DNA of 64,000 nucleotides from Austropuccinia psidii. Lineage: Eukaryota > Basidiomycota > Pucciniomycetes > Pucciniales > Sphaerophragmiaceae. The first letter of the stretch is position 1; every line of letters starts with the position of its first letter. Shown piece by piece: positions 55,031 to 64,000 of the stretch. The notes below the pieces were generated by a model. That model worked only from the letters and a program-made list of their open reading frames with translations, was not told the origin of the DNA and did no database searches. The translations under genes were made by a program, and so were the position numbers. The DNA lies in the NCBI GenBank assembly GCA_023105745.1, contig JALGQZ010000011.1, forward strand, positions 22,780,975 through 22,844,974, written 5' to 3'.

Positions 55031-58000
55031 CTGTTGTGATAATATAAAAATAAGTGTAATAAGAGGTGGGGCTTCAGTGGCTAGGAATTCAACGTAGAAA
55101 ATGAGAAGATTTTCAAGATGGCTAATACTAATCTTATTAATTAACAAAATTCTCAGTCCTCACTTTCACCATGAATGATAATCATAGGCCCTGCAAATTG
55201 GAAGAGAAGTCTGTGAGGCAAGAGAATAATTATGAGTTATATTTAAAACCATCTTTGAAAAAGAAAGTTTTTTTGAAAACTTCCTTGTGATTTAAAATTA
55301 GAAAGAAATTTTTATAGCTTCTTGCCACAAAACAATTGTCTCTACTCATAAGTGCTCACAGAAAAGGAACTAGGCTTTTTGTGTCAAGTTGACTTATCAA
55401 TATAGTATGTGTGAACCTGTTTTCATAAAATTATCTGAAGGAGGTACTTGTAAACATTTTTTTCTATTTCTTCTCATAAAAACTCATGAGTGAGAATTCT
55501 TCTTATAGAAATTTCTCTTAGCAGGAGTTAATAAACAAGAACTTTAGCTCCAACTATTTCATCAATAAGAAAGCTCTAGACCTTCTGGGAAGCAAAATAG
55601 AAAACTCAATTTTTAAAGTTGAAAAGAATGATAAATGAATCAAAAATAAGCCTTACTTTAGATTATCTATTTAAGTAATTTAAGAGACTCCATTTAACTA
55701 TTATCAAAATTAAACTAATAGTAAACTCATTGAATTTCAAGGAAATATTATCATGATTCTTAGAAAATGAAGAATGAAGGTATTTCTGATTAATTCTTTA
55801 GCCTTTAATTCCTAAGTAAATTTTGAAAAACCTATTCTATTGAAGTATTGAAGCCTTAAATATTTTGTTTTTTTGGAAAAATCTTGAAAATTCATCTTTG
55901 TTTGTTCTGTTAACTCTTTCAAGATTATAATAAGGAAGTATTAATTATGGGAAAAGATATCAATGAAATACTTTTTGATTAAATTAATTATTGTCTTTAT
56001 CATTTTAAGAGACCTTAAAATGGATATTTGAGGAAATTATCCTAATTTCTTTCAAGCTGTGAGATTTTGAGATAATTTCTACTTACTCAAAGAAAAGGTT
56101 ATGAAAATGTTATAAATACATTTTGAAGTATCAATTTACCATATCTAAATATTTATCTTTGTTGATTGATAAAAGTATTAAGTTTTTAAATCAAGAAAGT
56201 TGAAATATTCAATTCCAGAATTGAGCTCTACTTTCAATTTTACCTATAGTGAGTTAAGGAAACATTATTACTTTGAAGCTACTATATGAATTACCAATCA
56301 AATGTTGAATATTCAAAACAAAGCAGAAAAAAGAAGTTATATAAGCTTAGCGTTCTAAATTTCATTCAAAAAAAATGGAAAAACAAAATATCAAGGGAAA
56401 ATAATGGAATAATGTGAGAAATAAATATATAAATTTAATTCTTTTAATTCATTTAGCCATTAAGATACTCAATGAGGTATCGTATATTAGTGTGCTACAT
56501 ATAGAAATATGAATTTGAAATTCTTTTTACTATTATTTTTAGGTAGAAATAGTAGAGGTAAAAGAATGATTGGCGTATATTACAACAGAGTATTCAAAAT
56601 CCTGGCTCTTATGCATTATAGAATTAATCATTTACTAGATAAATTGAAATAACTAAAAAAATTGGTTATAGCTTCCCAAAAATGAAATAAACAGAGGCCA
56701 TTAAAAATAAATGTAATATAAGAAAACGACATGCCAAAGACCTAATTAAATAATAAGACTAATTTTACCACATCAAATATTGATTATTATTAATAAGAGA
56801 AATAAAAGGAGGGCCAATGATTCTTTTGTTTATACTATTCATGGTAATAACTTTTGGAAAAAGTTGATTATCCATCCAATTCTTATCATGATGTAGGAAT
56901 TTATGAAAGATTCAAGAAATTCTTAATAACTAAGTTATTGATAAATAAGCATAAAAAATACTGAATAAAACAAAATAATACTCCTATTTCATCAAATGTA
57001 ACATTATTTTGTGAATTAATATTGAAAACTGAAAATTTTACAAATATTTTCTTTTGAGCCTTCAATTTCAAAATAGCTTCCCATTTAATCTAACAAAAAT
57101 TCCAATATTTAGTATTGTATCTCACAAGGTTGATAGTGAAGGCAAAATAATCATTTTTTCTATTAAGATATATGAATTAGATACTTCCTTCTATCCTAAT
57201 CATAAATGGCTTTATAGTCAACTTAAATCACCTCAATTAAATAAATTGAGGGATATGAGGTGAGAGAGTGGGTATAGTTCCATCCAAAAGGCTAAATTAA
57301 AGCCTCTTTGAAATGGAGGGTTCCTCTATAATACTAGTAGTGATTGAAATCCTGAATAAGAGCTTGAAATTTACTTTTTTCCTATATTATCTCCATCAAT
57401 ATCCTATTCTAATCAGTATGATAGATTCTATAGCTATTAAATTAAATTAAATCTAATGAACCCACCTATCTAGCTAAAATATGCTAATCTCTAAATTGAT
57501 ACTATACTTATTATCACAAGGACTCATATTTATGATATTGAGTATCTATAATCTTGATTTATTTCTATAAGAAAGACTTTTTAACTTTCAAAAATTTCCC
57601 TTGGAATTAAATTAATGTGGTTTTTCTCAAACCAATTTAATTATCGGATTTATGCTATTCCTTTTCATAATTCATCCTATTTTCAACTAAAATTTTTTTT
57701 TAAAAAAATAACTGTATACTTGATGATTTTTTTTCATAATTAAGTTTATGAATATTTGAAGAAATTCTCTAGTTTTTTTAATTTCAAATAATTAAATAAA
57801 ATACCTTCTTTTTTTCCGAAAAGCTACTTTAACATTAACATCATTAAAGAGAGATAAATTATATATGGTAAAGAAATATAAGCTTTTTTGGATTTCAATT
57901 TTTATCTTAGTAAATACAATTTTCTAACATAATAATTCAATATATTATTTGCATTACTTTTTCATCAAAAAATTCATTTTGTATCTTAAATTTGAAAGAA

Positions 58001-60430
58001 CTCTTCATTATATTTAAATAAGGAAATTTCTATGGAAATCTTTTCTAAATGTTAGATTACAAAAATATGATAGCATAAGCCTTTTGTTAGTACACTCATT
58101 TGACAATGGGATATAGGAGATATATCAAGAAATATAAATTTAGGGTTAAAGAGCTTCAAAAAATAAATTTTTACATATTATATATTGGAACCTCCTCAGA
58201 GTCCAATTTTAAGTTCTGATTTGATAGCTCCACTGCTCTTGTCCCTTTATGAGTATGACGTTTTTACTATTTAGAATGAGTCATTAAATTGATGAATATA
58301 AAGAAAATGTTTTTCTTTCTATTTCAGTATGAGGAAAGATAAATAAATCCAAAGAAACATTTTTTCAATAGAAACTTCTGGAAGGATGAAATAATTTCAA
58401 ATTTTCTTTTAAGAATAAATGAAGATCATGAAGCCTCATGTTATAAGAGCTCTTAGAAATGATAATGGAATTCTTGAAATAGGTCCAAAACATAATTAGA
58501 ACATATAAGTTCTGTGGGAAGTATTATCATTTTTTATCAATAAAGGGAGACACCTTGAGAGGAAAATTTCTGGAAAAAACTTTTTGAATTTCAGAATTTT
58601 TTGATAACCATGGATTTAGAGGTGTTTAAGTGGCACCTCTCAATATGATGATAAAAATCCTTTTTGACATATTAAAAAAGAAATTACTAACTTTATTACC
58701 TGTAACTCTAGAAGTCTAATCCTTAAATATACTTTCAAATACCCAAAATAACAAAAATACAAGAGGAAGACTTTACAAAATCTACTTTTTCTTATAAAAA
58801 AATTCAAAATTAAACAAAAATAAATAAAAAACTGATCTTTAGAAAAAATAACTGAAAATAAGAAAAAAGAATAAAATAAATATTCTTATCATAGAAGCTA
58901 AAAAAAATTAGAAAAATATTAAATTTATACATATATTTAGAAAAAAAATTATGAAGGAAGTAATTATTGTTATTACTATTAATAAGAAAATTAATTCTGT
59001 TTTACTATTGGTTTTGAAATGAAATCATACTTTGAGTCATATATGAACAAAAGCTCTGTAAGGTAACTGTAAATAAGCTTAAATTAAGTTTTGAAAATTT
59101 ACAGTATGAAAATACGAGAATAAAACAAAGATTTATTTTGTTCAAACAACATACAGAGCTTATTTACAATAAGTCGAAAGTTAATATGAATATTTACTTG
59201 TAAAAAATCTAATTTTGGCATAATGTAAGCAATCTGAGTATATTAAATATTTACTAAGTATAATTGCCTGATCATGTTAAAAATATTATCCTCAGATTCA
59301 TCGTACCTCATTTACTCACCAAGAAGCATGTACTTCAAAAGTATAAGCCAAGATGAGACCAATTCATAATCATAACAGATATGATTCAGCTGACAATAAA
59401 ACACTCACTCGTCAAATTATTGGAAAGCTAGATGATGGCACTAAAACAAACCAAAAAAGCTTAAGCCATCTGAGAGGAAAGATGAACTTGAACTTATATT
59501 TTTTTGAAACATTTTACCATTCATAATATAAAATTCAATAAATATCTCATAAAATAGGAAGGGTTATCATTAAAATATATTGAATCAGCTATCACATGAA
59601 AAACAACTAAATAAAGAAGTACTTTATTAAAATAATTTAAACAAAAAATATTTTTTTGTAAAGCTGAGTGGAGATAAAAAATAATTGGTGCAAATAAGAA
59701 AGACACTAAATCTAATTTATTACAATTGAGGGAGTGGACTAATAATGGAGCAACCCCAATAGTAAAGAAGGATTCTATATAGTGTAAGAGCACAAAGAAC
59801 GTCTTAATGGAGACTTGAGATTACCACTTTGTGATAAAACACATTCAACTTAGGCTGAAGAATATGAAATGTAAACATGTATCAAATCTATTCTACACAT
59901 ATGAAAGAATGAACCATTAATTATGTTCCTCTCAATTAAATGACTAATCTCTCCTGAGATAAATACCTTCTAATGATTCTGGATTTTATCATCTTCTATG
60001 AAAAAAAGTTGGTAATATAAATATGCCAATATCTTATAATTTCTCTTTATTTTTCCTGTGGAGGAATTAGTGGCTATAGTAACCCTATAATCTGTTTTAA
60101 ATTTTAATCCTTGGGTGACTTATGAATTCTAATCTTCAAATTTGCTATTAGGAGCATATTTGGAAGTGGTAGCGCGGTATTTCCTAGTACAAGCTTCAAC
60201 AGCCTTATCACATAATATTCTGAGATACCAAAATAACCAAAAAACAAATTAAGTAAGTGAGGGCTTGGAATAGAAGCTAAAATAATATATATATTTTAAA
60301 TCTTGATTTGAAAATACCTTTTGGCTTTCAAATGGGAAACTAAACCGGATTCTGTCCAATTTTGACTAGTCTGAACTGTGAACGTTTTAGATTTCGAAGG
60401 ATACAGTGAGAAAATTGAATGACCAATTGT
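55031..60430. other. 5.4 kb AT-rich sequence, nothing recognised
   Basis: Only short chance ORFs up to 90 codons with Leu/Ile/Phe/Lys composition are present. No repeat ends with target duplications, tRNA or exons that I could support. A faint CGCG-containing spot near 60170 (GTAGCGCGGTATTTCC) is the only break in composition. Confidence 0.5.
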
Positions 60431-60449
60431 TTTGAGGACTGTTTTTATT

Positions 60450-60935
60450 CAACAATAGGGGAGTTCAAGATGGAGCTTCTTGCGCGCTTATGCTCATGAA
60501 CCACTCCATGAGCCATCAAAAACGATAGCTCATGCTCATGCCTTGCCCAGACGCCTCCCAAGTGATCTCCAGCCCCGATCAACCCACCAAAACAGACAAG
60601 TATCTGCCCTCAGACCATGACTGGTCAAGTCAAATGTTATGCGATCATCCACAATACCTCAGAAATTCCGCAGCTGGCGGCGACCTTCAGCATTTTACCT
60701 CGAGCAAGACCCATCATAGTAACCTTCAGCATCTCTCAGACAGCAAGACACATCGTAGTAGCGCATGTGATTCTAAACCGATATGTCAAGAGGCTCATCC
60801 TTCATTTCGCTTCTTTCAAGACCAGGATTTGGTATCCTGAGTGGGAATCCGGTCCAGCCACGGCCAATCGCATCTGATTCCATTGCAGAGCAATCAATAT
60901 TTATGAATGAACTTTGATATAACCAGCCATACAGT
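60450..60935 (+). other. GC-richer block with open frames on both strands
   Basis: The composition changes sharply from the AT-rich flank. All readings are moderately open: 102 codons (CPDASQVISSPDQPTKTD), 86 codons (HNTSEIPQLAATFSILPRAR), and a short one on the minus strand. The plus frames have a repeated QHF/LQHLSDSKTHRSS pattern. It precedes the trihelix-like ORF and may be the 5' part of the same transposon or a captured fragment. No domain recognised. Confidence 0.4.
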
Positions 60936-62670
60936 TTGTCACAAGGACCAGCCAAGAAAGGAAAAATGACAACAATTCATCATAATCCTAGCAATGCAGG
61001 AACTGATGAATGCTCATGGTTAATTTTGTCCATGAGTGCTGGTGAAGGGCCCAATCAGGCTCCTAGTCATATTCTCCAACCATACATCCACCTCCAATCT
61101 CATGCATCGGAACCAGCAGAAGAGGCTAGGGTGGCTACCGGATCTAGGCCAAGCCAAGATGATGGTATTTTGCAAGGGGATTTAGGAACTTCACCTCAAA
61201 AAAACTGTCTGGCTCAGGTAATCAAGCCCAAGCAAAGAAGAATGTGAGATACTAAAAAGGAATTGGAAGAGGATATGCTTAGGAAGCAACAAGGTCAACT
61301 TAGTGAATAATCTAATGGAAAAGCAAAGAATGATCACAATCCTCCTTTTGTTCAAATAAATTTTGAGAACATTTGGACCTATTTGGGAAAAGAGGCGAAC
61401 TATCATGGTAAGCTTTCTTTGAGTCCAGTAGGAGTACATACCTGATCTTTTATACTTCAATGTACTTAGATCTGTTTGGTGACAGCAAAAAGACTTCATG
61501 GGGTAAGAAGAAGCATACTCGTGAAAAAACTTTCAAATTCTTTGCTTTGTATCTGAATGTTCATCATCACAACAGTACATTGTGATTGAGTGGAAGAGAT
61601 CTTCAGCAGTGGTGGCACACATATACTGTAAACGCAAGTTTGTGCAAAAAAGCCAATCTTTGCAACAAACGGGGTCTGGACTCAATGAGGGTGATACTGA
61701 GAATCTAAAGGAAGAAATAGAACACCATTGTCCTTGTTATGACCATATGCAAACTATCTTTGGAAATAAACAGAATGTGATGGGATTCAACGCTTTGGAT
61801 AAAACAACAAACACTGAAATCAGTGAGGATTCTGATGAAAACAATGAGGTATATTCTGATAAGAACACAGAAAAATTGTCTAATTAATCTCTTCCAACCT
61901 AAATAGAAGATTTTGATCACAGTATTTTCCAAAATGACTACATTAATAATTACAAACAGCAAAGGGGAGAAGGAACAAGTCACTCTGATGATTCTGATTA
62001 TTCATCTGGCTCAAAATTTGTGGAGCTTGAAAGTCATTAATTGAGTTCTAAAACATCACCCAAGGGCAAAGAACACAAATAAGCAGGCCAACAGCAAGAT
62101 TCAACAGACAAATTGGTCTCAATGCAATCCAATTTTATGTTTTGGGTACTTGAGAATAAAGTTGAGACTCAGGATAATAAAACAATTCAGAAATTGCACA
62201 ATAATCCTCAATATAATTATGACCATCACAAAAATTCAAATGACCACAAGCTATTGGAGCTCAAGGAAAATAGGGAGGTACACATGATAGAACTTAATTA
62301 TCAGAAAGATTTGGAACAGGAAAAATTTAGACTTGAAAAACAAAAAGATAAGCAAGTAGAAGAGATACATAATTTCCATTTAAAATTTCAATGGGAAGAG
62401 TTGGAAATCAAGTGGGCAAACAAAAAGCAAGCTAGAAAAGAAGCTGAATATGGGGATAATCAGGCAAGACTTGAATTGGAAGATTCATCAAAAAGGAAAA
62501 GAATAGAGTTTGATTCAAAACAGAAATAATTAGAGCAAACAAGTAGGCGGATGAATTATGAAATAGGGAAGGAAGTTGGGGCTGAGAGGTTGGCAGCAAT
62601 TAAAGAGCTGCATAGAGATAGGCTGAACTCCCAGGAGATTGAGAATGCGTCGAGAATGATGTTTAATACT
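60936..62670 (+). pseudogene. Trihelix/SANT-like protein of a PIF/Harbinger element, decayed
   Basis: The text follows the rust-fungus trihelix-like family. There is an N-terminal disordered part (60936-61247), then a damaged DNA-binding region across 61340-61700 in shifting frames (NIWTYLGKEANYH; LFGDSKKTSWGKKKHTREKT; FKFFALYLNVHHHNSTL; then GSGLNEGDTENLKEEIEHHC). CPCYDHMQTIFGNKQNV follows at 61735-61790. A long charged coiled coil (EQEKFRLEKQKDKQVEEIHN, WEELEIKWANKKQARKEAE) at 62113-62529 ends near RLNSQEIENASRMM. There are several stops and at least two indels. In Harbinger-type elements such a protein brings the transposase to DNA; here it faces the transposase tail to tail. Confidence 0.6.
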
Positions 62671-63207
62671 TAAAGTTGGGAGTCGCACAAATTTCTCTGG
62701 AAGAGGCTTCTGAGTTCTCATATCTATATGGTTTCATTTTTTTGTCAACTCAGATTTAGTATACTTGTTCTTGGGCTTCTGAATTGTGAGATATGTCAAG
62801 TGTTTTATTGTACAGTACGGTATAGATTAGTCAAGTGATTAACCAGGAAACAAGAAAACAAGTTCAAATGGGAAGGATTAAAGAATATTGACTACTCTAA
62901 AGCTTAATTTAATGATTGTAATCAAACTGAAAAAGACTATATTTCTTATAAATCAAAAAAAGAACCACACTAGACCGTTGCTAAGATGGTTTTGTACTGT
63001 ACAAAACAATAAGCCAGGAGTAATATCTCTTTAAGGCCCAAGAATATTGCATTGAGCTAATGAAATATTTGAAAAAAAAATTTCCACTGTGAGTACTCCT
63101 GTAGCTCAAAAACATCAGAAACTTATGGTTAAATCACTCAACACTTCAGCTGGGAAGGAGACTATTCTCATAATTATTCTCTACACAAGTCGCTCTTACC
63201 CTTCCCA
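62671..63207. other. Spacer between the two Harbinger-type ORFs
   Basis: About 540 bp of AT-rich sequence with no gene. It contains two short CTGTACAGTACGG / GTACTGTACAAAAC segments (about 62812 and 62993) in inverted relation. Confidence 0.4.
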
Positions 63208-64000
63208 TCAATTCTTCTGCTGAAGGTTATTATGCTTCACTTTCATATTGAGTTGGGGGTCATCTTTCTCTGCTTCACTGAGGTCATCCCATGAGTCTTT
63301 TATATTGGCCAGCATGTTATTCAGAATGCAGAATTCTTTGATACATGCTACATACAGCTTTATATCTTACTGGCCATTCACATGCAAACACATTTGCTTC
63401 AGAAAGGCTCATTGTCCCTTCAGGATTCCTATTGTACGTTCATTGCGCACTCAAGATTTGGCTAAGCAAAAATTGAAATTGCTATTGATTTGTATTTTTG
63501 ATTCCAAAGCCATGAAAGCCAGCAGAAGATGATCTGTAAGGGGATGGGCTGGATACAATAATGAATATTGACATATTTAACCAAAAAAACAAAGTATTTG
63601 AGCTTTTCAACAATTGAGATCCCATGTTAATTATGTAAACTGACCTTTATCAAAAAATCTATAAGGATTCCTATATACCATTGCATCAGCACAGGACCCA
63701 GGCCACCCTGAAATGATGGCAGTAATATTCTTATTTCAATAACACAATATTTGTGCATTTATTAAATAAAACTTCTTTTTATTAAAATAAACCTCCCCTT
63801 TCCATGCTGGTTTTTGATAAAGTGGAAAGTTGGTTCCATCAATGAATCCAACACACCCCTCAAACCCTTCTTGACAAATAACTTGGGAGATTTCACATCA
63901 ATGATTCTAATTGGGCCATTGGATGAAGTTTTTTTCATAATAGTTGATAGCTTTAATGACTTTTCTTGATATTGAGATTACAGTTCCCCTGACAAAATTA
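63208..64000 (-). pseudogene. PIF/Harbinger (DDE_Tnp_4) transposase, C-terminal part, decayed
   Basis: Reading minus from the window edge: NFVRGTVISISRKVIKAI, CQEGFEGCVGFIDGTNFPLY (first catalytic D near 63839), a frame break, GWPGSCADAMVYRNPYRFFD (second D near 63685), then NERTIGILKGQ with the catalytic E near 63437, and CIKEFCILNNMLANIKDSWD near the C-terminus. It ends at TGA 63210-63208. This is the D-D-E layout of HARBI1-like nucleases, which cut DNA and insert the element. There are at least three in-frame stops and a frame break, so the copy is inactive. The N-terminus is outside the window. Confidence 0.8.

Noticed and set aside
59521..59793. 90-codon hydrophobic ORF on the minus strand as a membrane protein gene
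   Set aside because: Isolated in AT-rich DNA, with Leu/Phe/Ile composition expected by chance and no splice or promoter context.

Overview
The window is a transposon-packed, AT-rich piece of fungal nuclear DNA holding one small island of ordinary genes. Very short introns, chromodomain Ty3/gypsy elements, a rust-type trihelix/Harbinger pair, and protein families I recognise from memory point to a rust fungus (Pucciniales), most likely the myrtle rust Austropuccinia psidii. The species call is inference; no search was run.

Layout. Bases 1-37938 are one nested stack of LTR retrotransposons that can be taken apart with target-site duplications (TSDs). Element C (minus strand, dead) is the oldest layer. 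Element B (minus; gag, start of pol and the 5' LTR are visible) is inserted in C's pol at 4178. Element D (plus, decayed, 9459-36582) is inserted in C's 5' LTR. Inside D are a solo LTR in its 5' LTR (10946-12969, TSD TTAGT) and a C-type solo LTR in its body (19638-32135, TSD CTGGT). That solo LTR is itself split by element A, a complete young 11.0-kb chromodomain gypsy element (20646-31646, TSD CTTTG). D also carries two copies of a tRNA-derived SINE-like repeat, a 50-bp tandem repeat and a hairpin-bearing tandem repeat. From 38 to 50 kb there are further solo LTRs with perfect TSDs, one nested in another, separated by AT-rich DNA in which I see no genes.

Host genes lie at about 51.9-54.8 kb: a possible small gene (minus), an AIM41-like GatB/YqeY protein (plus, two exons) and an NSRP1-like splicing regulator (minus, two exons). 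The last two are convergent and 92 bp apart. From 54.8 to 60.4 kb I see nothing but AT-rich DNA. At 60.4-64 kb lies a decayed PIF/Harbinger-type transposon with a trihelix-like protein facing a DDE transposase that runs off the window.

Main discovery candidate. Elements A, B and C share an unusual 5' organisation. A second protein (called ORF1 here) is encoded by a short upstream exon spliced into a +1-frame ORF that overlaps the N-terminal part of gag. The gag start codon lies inside the intron, 14-20 nt before the 3' splice site, so splicing removes it. The upstream ORF1 exon starts with TG directly after an AG acceptor, so its AUG would be built by a second splice (A|TG). The leaders of A and B are almost free of ATG. 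In the overlap the +1 frame is better conserved between A and B than the gag frame. This looks like a retrovirus-style choice between unspliced gag-pol RNA and spliced accessory-protein RNA in a fungal Ty3/gypsy lineage.
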